A stretch of DNA of 64,000 nt from Rhizobium leguminosarum (GTDB lineage Bacteria > Pseudomonadota > Alphaproteobacteria > Rhizobiales > Rhizobiaceae), in the NCBI RefSeq assembly GCF_004123835.1, contig NZ_MZMU01000019.1, forward strand, positions 248,001 to 312,000, written 5' to 3'. Below the pieces are notes generated by a model that had not been told where the DNA came from, did not search any database, and saw only the letters and a program-made list of their open reading frames with translations. Positions 1-8,897 of this stretch are shown piece after piece. Both the position numbers and the translations under genes were made by a program. Positions within the stretch are counted from its first letter, which is position 1. Every line of letters begins with the position of its first letter.

Positions 1-497
1 TTCGGACCCCAAATTTTTGTCGGGTCGCATGGGCCACTGGATTCCTGGTCGGATATGGCGAAGGTTGATCCCATGGGAATCCAGTCCAACAGCGGATCCC
101 CATGGGGATAATGCTCCCAATTTGGAAGAATTCGGCCGCCGATAACGCCGAAATCCGGGTTCGCCTCCGCGCATGCAGCGATCGAACTCAACCAGTGCGC
201 ATCTGCCTCGACGTCGTCGTCCGTAAAAACGATGAGCGCTCCTCGAGCTATCGCAAGAGCTGCGTTCATAGCTCCTGATTTGCCTGGGCGGGTATGATTA
301 ACAACAACAATTGGAAGCTTCTTTGCATATTGATCGAGAAGCTCCCGTGTTTCGTCTTTACTGTTGTTGTTGACGGCAATCAGTTCCCATTGTTCGACTG
401 GAAGGTTTTGCCCCAACATCGAATCCAGCATCTGTTGAAGCCGTCTGCTGGCGCCGTTGAAGGACGAAAAGATGACACTAATTCTCGGATCCGTCAT
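1..497 (-). CDS. GT2 family glycosyltransferase (partial, C-terminus outside window)
   Basis: The minus-strand frame stays open from an ATG at 497 to the window edge, giving about 165 residues. It has the GT-A opening (VSxxFSSFNGASRR), a paired NNN/S nucleotide-sugar region and a TDDD metal-binding motif near residue 92. It is a close paralogue of the gene at 1729-2673: both share the GASRRL, ELIAV, PGKSGA and DPTK-WGPN blocks, so a tandem duplication is likely. An AGGAG-type ribosome binding site lies about 10 bases upstream of the ATG. It is the most downstream visible gene of the exopolysaccharide operon. The role, adding one sugar of the repeat unit on the cytoplasmic face, is inferred from family and neighbours. 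Confidence 0.85.
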   Translation of the reverse strand, partial: MTDPRISVIFSSFNGASRRLQQMLDSMLGQNLPVEQWELIAVNNNSKDETRELLDQYAKKLPIVVVNHTRPGKSGAMNAALAIARGALIVFTDDDVEADAHWLSSIAACAEANPDFGVIGGRILPNWEHYPHGDPLLDWIPMGSTFAISDQESSGPCDPTKIWGP

Positions 498-588
498 CAA
501 ACCCACTCGCCTCCTGACGTGCGAAAATCCTGCCCGCTGCCTCCGCAGCTGGAGCACTTCCTGTCGATGCCGCGGTTTAGTACTTTTG

Positions 589-1557
589 TCATTTGGCACC
601 GACCTGAGAGTAGATCGTTTTATTCATCGTAGATCGCTGCTTGAGAAATTGGCGCAGGATCCCCTGTCTCACCGACTGCGCCCAGAGCAATTTGAAGCGA
701 ACGCCGCTTGGCGGAAATCTCTTGACGACGACGCTGGCCGGCACCATCAGAAGCCATCTCAAGGCGCTAGCGATGGGCAGACCGCCAATTTTCGTTTTTC
801 TGTCGAAGAGGTCCGGCCGAACGATAACCAAGCCCATGCCATAACGCTCGCCGCGCCGCAAAACCCAGCCTTCGTTCACATAGCCCTTCCTGACAATGTG
901 CCGAACCCCGGGATGCCGCGAGTGAAAAGCCTTGGCTCCATTCTTCTCCAACCTGAGAGCGAAAGCAGTATCCTCACCCATGGGGAACTGAGCGACAGTG
1001 GCATCGGGGCCGAGGCCGTCGTGAACGATATAGCCAGGCGGTAAAATGGAACGACGGAAGGCCGAATTAGGCCCAGATATCAATACCGCCGAAATCGGAC
1101 CCTCGGGAAGATGGTTATTCAGCGCGTAAAGGATCCCCAGATGCCCATACTTGACTAACCACGGTGCAGGCCTTTCCTCCCATTCGGGCGTGATTAAGCC
1201 GCCGAATATGGCAAACTGTGGCTGCTCATCTGCCAAGGTGAGAAACTGCTCGATCCAATCCGGCGCGGGAATGACGTCGTCATCGGTTAAAATGACGAGT
1301 TCGCCCTCCAGATGGCGGAAGCCCAAAGTCAATGCGTACTGCTTACCTTGTTTTGGCTCAAAATAAACTTCCAGCGGAAGCCGCTCCTTATAGGAATTCA
1401 AGACTGCTGCAGTGTCGTCGCTGCTGTTGTTGTCGATCGCAACGATTTTCCATTCTTCCTTCGGTAGGGTTGAAGCGCACAGTGCGTCAAGCATCGTTGG
1501 CAGAGTCTTCTCGCCGTTATAAGTTGAGAACAGTATTGTAACCTTGACTTTGCTCAT
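589..1557 (-). CDS. GT2 family glycosyltransferase
   Basis: This 322-residue protein starts with a GT-A fold (VTILFSTYNGEKTL, then AIDNNSSDDT) and has the metal-binding TDDD at residues 91-94. A later GED (MGEDTAFALRL) resembles the usual catalytic-base ED motif. There are no obvious transmembrane helices, so it is probably cytoplasmic or peripheral. It differs more from its two neighbours than they do from each other. It probably adds one sugar to an undecaprenyl-linked repeat unit. Donor and acceptor cannot be read from the sequence. Confidence 0.87.
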   Translation of the reverse strand: MSKVKVTILFSTYNGEKTLPTMLDALCASTLPKEEWKIVAIDNNSSDDTAAVLNSYKERLPLEVYFEPKQGKQYALTLGFRHLEGELVILTDDDVIPAPDWIEQFLTLADEQPQFAIFGGLITPEWEERPAPWLVKYGHLGILYALNNHLPEGPISAVLISGPNSAFRRSILPPGYIVHDGLGPDATVAQFPMGEDTAFALRLEKNGAKAFHSRHPGVRHIVRKGYVNEGWVLRRGERYGMGLVIVRPDLFDRKTKIGGLPIASALRWLLMVPASVVVKRFPPSGVRFKLLWAQSVRQGILRQFLKQRSTMNKTIYSQVGAK

Positions 1558-1705
1558 GTGATGCTCCGGACCTCATTTCGGTCGGATCGCTTCCCTGTGC
1601 GATTCGGGTCACGCCTTTACCGATATCTTGGGCCTGCGATAGAACGCTGTCGATGCGTGGGCGCAAATACTGCCATAAATTTTTGATGAGCACCGAGAGT
1701 TTCAA
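1517..1705 (-). CDS. Possible small protein between two glycosyltransferases
   Basis: A 62-codon frame fills the gap between the two glycosyltransferase genes. It starts with TTG at 1705 and has a perfect GGAGG seven bases upstream. The start reads MKLSVLIKNLWQYLRPR, followed by a short amphipathic stretch. It overlaps the next gene by 41 bases, which is more than usual in this operon. No family is recognised. The strong ribosome binding site is the main support. It could instead be a translational leader for the downstream gene. Confidence 0.35.
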   Translation of the reverse strand: MKLSVLIKNLWQYLRPRIDSVLSQAQDIGKGVTRIAQGSDPTEMRSGASHEQSQGYNTVLNL

Positions 1706-1728
1706 ATTACTGCCTCCTATGCAATCGA

Positions 1729-2673
1729 TTACTGCGTCATCGTCTGAGAAACGTATCGGCGAATTCCGGCGCGATAGCCACGCATGTAATAATATTTCCA
1801 GATCGCCCAGAAACGTTTCTTCGATCGCGGCAGGAGATAAAGCATTGCTGCCCGGAAGGCCCATTGTGCGCTTTCGATCCAGGTCGGAAGCGGAACTCCG
1901 CTTAACCTCACCCCTCCAGGCACCTCGTCGGGAAAGAGCGCCGGCATGCCGTAGCCAAGCCGCTCGCCCCTTTTCTGTACCCAATCCTCCGTCACGCTCG
2001 ATGCCGGAATCCAATGATGGACCACGGCCTCGGCGCATCGATAGGACTTGGCGCCATTGGCCGCCAGGCGAATGATGATTTCCGCATCTTCACCCATGGC
2101 AAAAATCTTTCCGGGAAGAGGACCGATATCTTCGCGGTAGCGCACGCTTGTTCCGAGCAGCTCTCGCCGGACGATCGTATTTGGGCCCCAGACTTTCGTC
2201 GGGTCACACGGTCCGCTTTGGGTGTCATCGACTATCGCAAAGGTGGATCCCATCGGAATCCATTCGATAAACCTGTCTTTTGGTTCTTTCTCCCATTCAG
2301 GGACGATTCTGCCGCCGAAGACGCCATAACTCGGATGGGCTGCGGCGCAGTCGACGATCGCTTTCAGCCAGTTCGGTTCGGCACGAACATCGTCGTCCGT
2401 AAAGACGACGAGATCCCCCTTCACCCGATCCAAGGCCATATTCAGCGCGCCGGACTTTCCCGGCTTGCGCTGCTGCAGGATGGTGATGGGAAGCTTGTCG
2501 CTATAGGTTTCCAAAAGATCAAACGTGCCGTCATTGCTATTGTTGTCGACGGCTATCAGTTCCCACCGATCATGGGGAAGCTCTTGGCGCACCAAGGAAT
2601 CCAAAGTATGGCGCAGCCGGCGGCTGGCGCCATTGTAGGATGAAAAAAGCACGCTGACCAATAGATCCGACAT
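1729..2673 (-). CDS. GT2 family glycosyltransferase
   Basis: A 314-residue GT-A glycosyltransferase with the opening VSVLFSSYNGASRRL, the AVDNNSNDGT block, TDDD at residues 92-95 (metal and nucleotide-sugar binding) and a GEDAEI motif near residue 195 that fits the acceptor/catalytic ED. It is the closest relative in the window of the partial gene at 1-497. The C-terminal part is basic and aromatic and may associate with the membrane. It sits in the middle of the exopolysaccharide operon. The specific linkage is unknown. Confidence 0.87.
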   Translation of the reverse strand: MSDLLVSVLFSSYNGASRRLRHTLDSLVRQELPHDRWELIAVDNNSNDGTFDLLETYSDKLPITILQQRKPGKSGALNMALDRVKGDLVVFTDDDVRAEPNWLKAIVDCAAAHPSYGVFGGRIVPEWEKEPKDRFIEWIPMGSTFAIVDDTQSGPCDPTKVWGPNTIVRRELLGTSVRYREDIGPLPGKIFAMGEDAEIIIRLAANGAKSYRCAEAVVHHWIPASSVTEDWVQKRGERLGYGMPALFPDEVPGGVRLSGVPLPTWIESAQWAFRAAMLYLLPRSKKRFWAIWKYYYMRGYRAGIRRYVSQTMTQ

Positions 2674-2756
2674 CAGTTATCAACCCTCTTGGTGAAGTCG
2701 AAAGAGAAAAGCTTCATATTTTGACTGCCTGTGCGATGTTCGAAAGGGATCGGCGC

Positions 2757-3578
2757 TTACGCGGGGTTCGACCGCGTCTTACCGAAAAACTCGCGCCTGT
2801 GACCCTCGCCGAGTATCCTCAGCTTACGAAGATTGCGCCACCACCGCCGCGGTTTGGTGAGTACGCCGCGGTTCAGGAAATACTGTCGCAGCAGGCTCGG
2901 TGCCTGACTATGCGATCCGCCGTGGGCGACCCGATAGACTGCCCCGCGAAAGGGAAGCTTCGTGAGCGGCGCTCCCCGTTGCGCAAGAATATCCGCTATG
3001 CGGACATGGCTGCCCAGCATCGACTTGATCCAGTCTAGCGAAGCATCCTCAAAGCGTTGCGGCAGTTCGTAGAGATCGGCACGAATAATCAATGAGGTGC
3101 CGCAGAGATGGCTGAAGTCGTCGTGGCCAAACAGGAAGTTGCCGCCATCGTCCCAGATATAACCATGGTCGATCGTCCATCCGTTGGCGTCCCGATTTTC
3201 GGACACGTGTTGAACGATTCGCGAACTGACGAAATCGTCGTCATCGACAATCATGAAGAAGCGACTGTCGGTGGCGTTCAACATGCCGCTCAGAACGCGA
3301 CGGCCTTTGTCTGCCCGGAAGGCATCAAGGAAGTCTTCCTTGCTGCCCTTTCCAAGCTCATGCAGGTCGTTCGGCGGAAAGGTGACGCGCACGGCGGAGA
3401 ATTTTTCCGGCAGGTCAGGCAGATCGGCGCCTTCGTTTGCCACGATGATGCCGCGCCAGTCCCCATTGGTCTGGTTGGAAATGGAAGCCACGGTCTGGGT
3501 CAGATTTGCCTTCAACCTGCTCCAGTCGCGGGCATTGTCCTGATGTCGGACCGGGATAATGAAGGTGACAAGTGTCAT
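2757..3578 (-). CDS. Glycosyltransferase family 2-like protein
   Basis: The chosen ATG at 3578 gives 273 residues beginning MTLVTFIIPVRHQ. It is preceded by AGGAGGG at good spacing and avoids the roughly 100-base overlap that a longer frame would make with the upstream gene. A GT-A-like core is visible: an IIVANEG strand and FFMIVDDDDF at residues 107-116, where DDDD is the metal-binding motif. The protein ends in a basic tail. It is probably a sugar transferase for the same polysaccharide. The family is less typical than its neighbours, and its donor is unknown. Confidence 0.8.
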   Translation of the reverse strand: MTLVTFIIPVRHQDNARDWSRLKANLTQTVASISNQTNGDWRGIIVANEGADLPDLPEKFSAVRVTFPPNDLHELGKGSKEDFLDAFRADKGRRVLSGMLNATDSRFFMIVDDDDFVSSRIVQHVSENRDANGWTIDHGYIWDDGGNFLFGHDDFSHLCGTSLIIRADLYELPQRFEDASLDWIKSMLGSHVRIADILAQRGAPLTKLPFRGAVYRVAHGGSHSQAPSLLRQYFLNRGVLTKPRRWWRNLRKLRILGEGHRREFFGKTRSNPA

Positions 3579-3618
3579 CGGATTACCCTCCTGATCCAGC
3601 AAGCGCGCATCGTCTCCG

Positions 3619-4623
3619 TCATCCGCGAGCTCCTTGACCGGCCTGGTGACGCGCCCACTCGATTCCATCTTCGAGCGATGTTGCCTTGTATGAAAGGTCG
3701 GTCCCGCCGGAGAACGCATTCATGAAGCGGCGGATCTTTCCGTAGCTGTTGTCCAGCACGGCATGCGGCCGGCCAAGCAGCAGCGAGCAGATATGGACGT
3801 GCAGGCGATCGGTAACGATGGCGCGGGCACGTGAAATCTGGCTGATGCCGCGCTCGAAGCGGTTGTGCGCTGCGGCGTCCAGCTTGCGCAATGCCACTTC
3901 GCTCGGCTTCAGTGCCAGGAAAGCCGAAGCTGCCCCTAACTTCTTGGCGATATCAACCTTGCGTTTCGACTCGGTGATCCAATCTTCCACGGGAATATCG
4001 GAAGGGATCTTGCGATCGGTGCCGCCAACCCGTTCCGCATCCTCTCGCAGCATAGCGAGGACGGAAATTTGCGTTGCCCTGTCCGGCAGCGGCCCGATGG
4101 CGAAGGCCATGTCGGGGCATAGCCGGACGGTGCAGTCGAAGTGCTTCTCGGAAAATTCCTTCGATTCTTCATCGCGCACCAGCAGGACGAAATTCTTGTG
4201 ACGCGCGATTGCGCGTGCGGATTGCTCGATGCGCTCAGGTGAACTGTAGTGGATAGACTGCGGGAACTGGACGATCTGCCGATCCGGGAAACGCTCCATG
4301 ATGGCTTCGCGGAAATCTTGATGGGAAACCCAGATGTCGCCGAAATTGCCGCCGCCATGAATGAAAATCGGACCGGTCGGCACGCGCTTTTTCAGCTCAT
4401 CTGCGGAAAAGTCCGCCGTTCTCGAAACATAGTCCGGGCGTTTGCCGAAGCGATCCTTCAGATAGGCCATTTCGCCCAGCCAGATTGCGGAGTCGCCGCA
4501 ATTGCGGATGTCGGGGAAATCGAGGATTGCAAGCGGTTCATCGCGTGAGACATAGTCTTTCAGGCAATCATGGATCATACCATTAAGTTTTGCGATCAGC
4601 TCCGTTCTGGATTGGCTGGTCAT
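3619..4623 (-). CDS. Polysaccharide pyruvyltransferase family protein
   Basis: With the ATG at 4623 (AAGAGAGG just upstream) the protein has 334 residues. NCGDSAIWLGE at 41-51 and FIHGGGNFGDIW near 87-98 are the glycine-rich signatures of the polysaccharide pyruvyltransferase family (PF04230), which transfers pyruvate from phosphoenolpyruvate to form ketals on sugars. A conserved TDRLHVHICSLLLGRP block near the C-terminus also fits. It lies 32 bases after the flippase gene in the same operon. A second, diverged family member sits at 6310-7212, which suggests two ketal substituents or two different sugars. Confidence 0.88.
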   Translation of the reverse strand: MTSQSRTELIAKLNGMIHDCLKDYVSRDEPLAILDFPDIRNCGDSAIWLGEMAYLKDRFGKRPDYVSRTADFSADELKKRVPTGPIFIHGGGNFGDIWVSHQDFREAIMERFPDRQIVQFPQSIHYSSPERIEQSARAIARHKNFVLLVRDEESKEFSEKHFDCTVRLCPDMAFAIGPLPDRATQISVLAMLREDAERVGGTDRKIPSDIPVEDWITESKRKVDIAKKLGAASAFLALKPSEVALRKLDAAAHNRFERGISQISRARAIVTDRLHVHICSLLLGRPHAVLDNSYGKIRRFMNAFSGGTDLSYKATSLEDGIEWARHQAGQGARG

Positions 4624-4655
4624 TCTGCCTCTCTTGTTGATGTTCGTTTTAGCTT

Positions 4656-6158
4656 TTAGGCCGACTTGGGTAAGGCCATACGTTTGGCTTTTGACAGGAA
4701 CTTGACAAAGATACGCTGAACTTCGGTTTCCGGGCCATTTGGCTTCTTCATCGCGAGCCAAAGGACAAAGCTGGAACCGACATAGAGAATACCGCCGGTG
4801 ATGACCAGTATGGCCAGATGGAGAGCCAGGCCCAGCTTATCGGTCGGCATGTTCAGGACATGTGACAGTCCCCAGATGCCGGCGGCCATCAATGCGACGC
4901 TGGCAAGCGCGCGGAAGTTGGCTCCGAGTTGCTGGAAGAACGGCAGGCCGATCAGTCGCTTGACGAGAAGCATATTGACCGTGGTGGAAATCAAACCCGT
5001 CAACACACGCGCATAGACGACGCCTGGAAGTCCGGCAATCATCAGGCCGACGATGATGATGGGAACGCGGACCACCAGCATCTGGGCGTCGCGGATGAAC
5101 AGCAACTTGGTATGACCCTTTGCCATGCCCAACGGCTGGACGAGTGAACCGAGCGTCTGCAGAGCAAAGACCGATGCGAGCGCCTGGACGATAAAGATGG
5201 CTGGAATCCATTTCTCTCCCAAGGCGAGCCGCATCATCGGATCAGCCACGACCGCCATGCCGATTCCAGCCGGAAGCGCCACCGCAGCCAAAAGCGCCTG
5301 CGCGCGCTGATAGGCTGCGATCAGCCGGACCGGGTCGTTGCGTACTCTGGAAAAGCCCGGATAAATCGTCTGGTTCAACGGTGCCGTGGCCTCACGGGTC
5401 GGCAGCGTCGAAAGGGTGTTGCCGACGGTATAGTGGCCTAGCTGCGTGGCACCCAACATCTTGCCGATCAGCAGATACTCGATCCGCCAGTTCAGCGTGT
5501 TGACGATCTGTCCTGCCGTCAGCCAAAGCGAGAACGAGAACAATTCCCGCGCATGCCGGAAGGTTATGCGCGGCCAGAACGGCAAGACGGTATAGGAAAC
5601 GATGATATTGGTAATCTGATAGGCGAGGGTGCCGAGAACAAGAGCCCAATAGCTCTGGTAGATCGCAGCGATTGCCACCGTCACGACGAAGCCGACCAGC
5701 TTTTGCGATACGTTGAGAACGAATTCCTGCCAGAAGATCAGATCACGCTGGAGCATGACGCGACGTGGATTGGCCAGGCCGCTCAGGAGCAAGCTGAAAC
5801 TCAAAGCAAGCATGACGCTTGTCAGCCGGGGCTCGTTATAAAATTCGGCAATTGGAAAGGCACTGGCGGCAAACAACAAAGCCAGGATCGCGCTTCTTGT
5901 CACGCTCAGCGTCCAAACCGCGCTGAAATGAACCTCGCTCGGGTCCTCGTGGCGGATGAGCGCCTGATTGAGCGAGAGTTCGGTGACGGAACTCAGGATG
6001 ACCTGGATAGTCGTTGCAATGGCAACGAGACCGAAATCGGACGGTGCGAGGTACCAGGCGAGAACGAAGGTGCTGAGCGCCGAAAGCCCGTTGACGATGG
6101 CGCGGGACAGGCTCAGCCACATGCTGCCCTGGATCAGCCGGTCGGTAACACTGCTCAT
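4656..6158 (-). CDS. Polysaccharide repeat-unit flippase (Wzx/MOP superfamily)
   Basis: A 500-residue polytopic membrane protein with about 12-14 hydrophobic segments spread over its full length. The N-terminus (VTDRLIQGSMWLSLSRAIVNGLSAL and on) and the SDFGLVAIA block are typical of lipopolysaccharide/exopolysaccharide flippases of the MOP superfamily, such as Wzx and WzxC/ExoT-type proteins. These move undecaprenyl-linked repeat units across the inner membrane. The ATG at 6158 has GTGGAG upstream, whereas the longer frame would need GTG. A flippase here implies a Wzx/Wzy-type pathway for this cluster. No Wzy polymerase is visible in the window. Confidence 0.88.
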   Translation of the reverse strand: MSSVTDRLIQGSMWLSLSRAIVNGLSALSTFVLAWYLAPSDFGLVAIATTIQVILSSVTELSLNQALIRHEDPSEVHFSAVWTLSVTRSAILALLFAASAFPIAEFYNEPRLTSVMLALSFSLLLSGLANPRRVMLQRDLIFWQEFVLNVSQKLVGFVVTVAIAAIYQSYWALVLGTLAYQITNIIVSYTVLPFWPRITFRHARELFSFSLWLTAGQIVNTLNWRIEYLLIGKMLGATQLGHYTVGNTLSTLPTREATAPLNQTIYPGFSRVRNDPVRLIAAYQRAQALLAAVALPAGIGMAVVADPMMRLALGEKWIPAIFIVQALASVFALQTLGSLVQPLGMAKGHTKLLFIRDAQMLVVRVPIIIVGLMIAGLPGVVYARVLTGLISTTVNMLLVKRLIGLPFFQQLGANFRALASVALMAAGIWGLSHVLNMPTDKLGLALHLAILVITGGILYVGSSFVLWLAMKKPNGPETEVQRIFVKFLSKAKRMALPKSA

Positions 6159-6309
6159 GGTCGAACGGCTCCACACCTCAAGGACACTGACCGTTCAAGC
6201 GGGCCGAGCGCCCATCCAAAGTACTTCTCCCCCTTGCGGGAAGAGAGGGTGTTGATGAAGTTAGAAAGGATCATGCCTTATCGCCTCGTCACGAATCGGG
6301 TTTGCAGGA

Positions 6310-7212
6310 TCACAGGACGCTTGCCGTTTTCTTGGAAAAATCCTGCTTCAGCCGATCCAGTTCCAACAGCATTCTGTTATGCGCATTTACCATGGACTCG
6401 TCGGAACTCAGTTGTCCCGGCTTCTCTGCTACCCGCTGCAGCGTCTTGACCGTCGACCCGAAGACATAATTGCCGGTGAGCTGCCGGATACGGCGGTGGC
6501 GGAACGTTATGTTCTTCAAAAGATAGGTGTTATTCCGTACCAGTGACGCGCCTGCTTCGACGACGTTTGACGGGCCGATCGGGTCGAAGTCGATCTCCAG
6601 ATCAAGCGCACTTGCCCAATCGTACCACTTGGCTCGGTTCCCAGGCGCGATCGGCCGGATCGCCCGCCAGGGAACGCGCAGCGCGTCTGAGATAATGCAG
6701 CCGTGCATCGCCTCGGAGACCACTTTATGCGATGCGCTGATTTCGGTCAGAACCTTTTCCACCGGCCAGCGCGGATCGATATAGTGAATGCCTGCGAGCT
6801 CGCAGACCTTATCCCAACTGCCGTACATGGCGCTTTCGTAGTGCGGCATGAAGGAGATCGGGTAACGCTTTTCGATGCTTTTCGCATCCCAGCAGCTGCG
6901 CGTGAGGATGCCCGAATCGCCGATGGCGTAGCTCGGATCGATGCCGAGGACCTCGGCTGTCTTCTTTCCGCGCACGAAATAGAAGGTCCAGTTGCCGTCG
7001 ACTTTCGGCGGGTTGGTGTAGCCGCCATAACCCGAGCCGAAGACGATCTTCTGCATGTTCGGGTCGAAATTGTCGTAGAGAATCGAGCCGATGCCGAGAA
7101 AGAGCTGGCTTTCGTCCTCATCGAAGAAGCCGGGCAGCAGACGCTCCCAGAGCCAATGGTTCAGTTCGTCGCCAAAATTCTCGTGTTTCCCCCGGTAGGC
7201 AAACATCTTCAT
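6310..7212 (-). CDS. Polysaccharide pyruvyltransferase (ExoV-like)
   Basis: The ATG at 7212 follows GGAGAAG and overlaps the acyltransferase stop as ATGA, giving 300 residues. FGDELNHWLW at 13-22 and IGSILYDNFD, VFGSGYGGY and SEAMHGCIISDALRVPW are typical of the ExoV-like branch of pyruvyltransferases. In succinoglycan synthesis, ExoV adds the terminal ketal pyruvate. The C-terminal 60 residues are helical and charged. It is translationally coupled to the acyltransferase, as expected for enzymes modifying the same repeat unit. Confidence 0.88.
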   Translation of the reverse strand: MKMFAYRGKHENFGDELNHWLWERLLPGFFDEDESQLFLGIGSILYDNFDPNMQKIVFGSGYGGYTNPPKVDGNWTFYFVRGKKTAEVLGIDPSYAIGDSGILTRSCWDAKSIEKRYPISFMPHYESAMYGSWDKVCELAGIHYIDPRWPVEKVLTEISASHKVVSEAMHGCIISDALRVPWRAIRPIAPGNRAKWYDWASALDLEIDFDPIGPSNVVEAGASLVRNNTYLLKNITFRHRRIRQLTGNYVFGSTVKTLQRVAEKPGQLSSDESMVNAHNRMLLELDRLKQDFSKKTASVL

Positions 7213-7715
7213 CGTGCTTCTCCAGTCGGCAAGTGCGTCACGATCTGCGAGACCGTCTCGTCTTCGCGTGCCATGCGTCCGTAACGCGAAATGATCTTGA
7301 TGTCGCTGCGGATAATCTTTGCCGGATTGCCCGCCACGAGCGAGCGCGGCGGCACATTCTTGGTCACCACCGAGCCCGAGCCGATGACACATTCATCGCC
7401 GATCTCGACGCCGGGCAGAATGATGCTGCGGGCGCCGATGAAGCAGCGCTTGCCGATCCTCGTGTGCAGGTAGAGCCCGCGTGTGAGATCGTGGGTGAGA
7501 ATCGCAGCCTCAAAGGCGACGTAAGTTTCCGCGCCGATATGCAATCCCTTCGGGTTGGTCTTGTCGAAACGAACGCTCAAGGAAAAGCTTGCCGTCGGAT
7601 CGATGTCCATTCCCCAGAACTTCGTATAGTAGAGCCATTTGGCCGTCACAATGCTGTTCCGCAGCGGCCGAAATACATTCAGTCCCCACTTCGGCTTTTT
7701 TCCTGTCTGCACCAT
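7209..7715 (-). CDS. Hexapeptide-repeat O-acyltransferase (WcaF/NodL-type)
   Basis: The start at 7715 makes a TGATG junction with the preceding glycosyltransferase stop and gives 168 residues. Imperfect hexapeptide repeats with [LIV]-G-x-x-x-x spacing (RIGKRCFIGARSIILPGVEIGDECVIGSGSVVTKNVP) and the terminal VAGNPAK signature identify a left-handed beta-helix acetyltransferase. Such enzymes usually acetylate polysaccharide sugars with acetyl-CoA. A catalytic His is seen in the TYVAFEAAILTHD segment. Its substrate is probably the same exopolysaccharide. Confidence 0.9.
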   Translation of the reverse strand: MVQTGKKPKWGLNVFRPLRNSIVTAKWLYYTKFWGMDIDPTASFSLSVRFDKTNPKGLHIGAETYVAFEAAILTHDLTRGLYLHTRIGKRCFIGARSIILPGVEIGDECVIGSGSVVTKNVPPRSLVAGNPAKIIRSDIKIISRYGRMAREDETVSQIVTHLPTGEAR

Positions 7716-8866
7716 CAAGTCCGACCCCGGCTGGAAAATTCGTCTAGCACGGAACTGTAATAGTCCTCGAGCATCCCCGTTTGGCGACGTAAGTCGAAAC
7801 GCTCGGCCACCAGAAGCGGTGCCCGCGCGCTAAAGGCTGTCCACAGAGCCTGGTCGTTGAGCAGCCTTCCGACTGCCTCGGCCATTCCCGCGACATCCCG
7901 CTCCTCCACGAGATAACCAGTTTTCCCCTCTTCGATCGCTTCGCCCACGCCTCCCGAGCGAAATGCGACGACCGGAGTACCGACGGCTTCCGCCTCGAGA
8001 TTGGCGAGGCCGAAAGCTTCGGCGTGACCATTGTCGAGGGTCACGCTTCCATGAAGATAAAGCTCCGCACTGGCGAGCAGATCTCTTATCTCAGTCTGCG
8101 ACAGATTTTCATGGATCGTGACGCTTGGCAAGGAACGACGCGCCAGTGCTTCGATTTCCTCCTTCAAGGGACCCTGGCCGACCATGACGAATTCGACTGG
8201 GGTGCCGGCGGCGGCCACGCGTGAAAGCGCATCGATCATGAAACGATGGCCCTTATAGTCGACGAAGCGGGCAATTGAAACCACCAGCCCTTTTTTTCGC
8301 GGACGAGGCTCCATTTTGAAGAGATCGAGATCGATGCCGATATGATGGCGATAGACGCGTTCGGCACGAAAGCCGAGCGCCAGCAGCCGGTCGCGGATGA
8401 AATCGGAAACGGCGATGTTCCAGCTGTTCCAGCCGGCCATCTCGCTCCGGCCCTTGGCGAAGAAACGCACCTGATTGAAGCCGCCCGGCTTTTTCGGGTC
8501 GCCGCGATAGGTGGCATCGAAGCCGTGGAACGTCGTGACCAGCGGCTTGCCGGCGGCGCGCGCCAAGGGGCCGATGACGTACCCGTTCTTGCCAAAATGG
8601 GCGTGAACGAGATCGGCTTTGCCGATCGCGGGAAACAGGAAGGGAAGGCCGATCTGCGGGATTTTCAGAAGCAGTTCACCGGCCCGTGCAACGGGAGACC
8701 GACGGATGTCATGAACCGGAACAGTGGATTTTTTTGTGTGGGCCGAAGAAATTCGCGAGCCAGCAAGGATTTCAGCTTCGAAAGAACGAAACGCTACCGC
8801 CTGGTTGAGAACAAATGCCTGGCTGGCAGGCAAAAATTTTTCCACATAAATAACGGCTTTTTTCAT
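7715..8866 (-). CDS. GT4 family glycosyltransferase
   Basis: This 383-residue GT-B glycosyltransferase has the N-terminal acceptor domain with LVHAHFGKNGY, a central IARFVDYKGH loop, and the donor-binding motif EAFGLANLEAEAVGTP at residue 283 onward, whose two glutamates form the EX7E signature of GT4 enzymes. These retaining transferases use nucleotide sugars and act in the cytoplasm on lipid-linked intermediates. It is coupled to the following acyltransferase gene by a one-base overlap. Its sugar specificity is not visible. Confidence 0.9.
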   Translation of the reverse strand: MKKAVIYVEKFLPASQAFVLNQAVAFRSFEAEILAGSRISSAHTKKSTVPVHDIRRSPVARAGELLLKIPQIGLPFLFPAIGKADLVHAHFGKNGYVIGPLARAAGKPLVTTFHGFDATYRGDPKKPGGFNQVRFFAKGRSEMAGWNSWNIAVSDFIRDRLLALGFRAERVYRHHIGIDLDLFKMEPRPRKKGLVVSIARFVDYKGHRFMIDALSRVAAAGTPVEFVMVGQGPLKEEIEALARRSLPSVTIHENLSQTEIRDLLASAELYLHGSVTLDNGHAEAFGLANLEAEAVGTPVVAFRSGGVGEAIEEGKTGYLVEERDVAGMAEAVGRLLNDQALWTAFSARAPLLVAERFDLRRQTGMLEDYYSSVLDEFSSRGRT

Positions 8867-8897
8867 GAATCTGTTTGCGTCTCCGTTGTCTTGCGCA

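Noticed and set aside
457..1044. Long plus-strand frames opposite the glycosyltransferases
   Set aside because: They are shadows of the minus-strand genes, with no ribosome binding site and no protein family signal.
6221..6248. CTTCTCCC/GGGAAG repeat in the gap before the flippase gene
   Set aside because: The arms do not pair cleanly, so it was not listed as a repeat.
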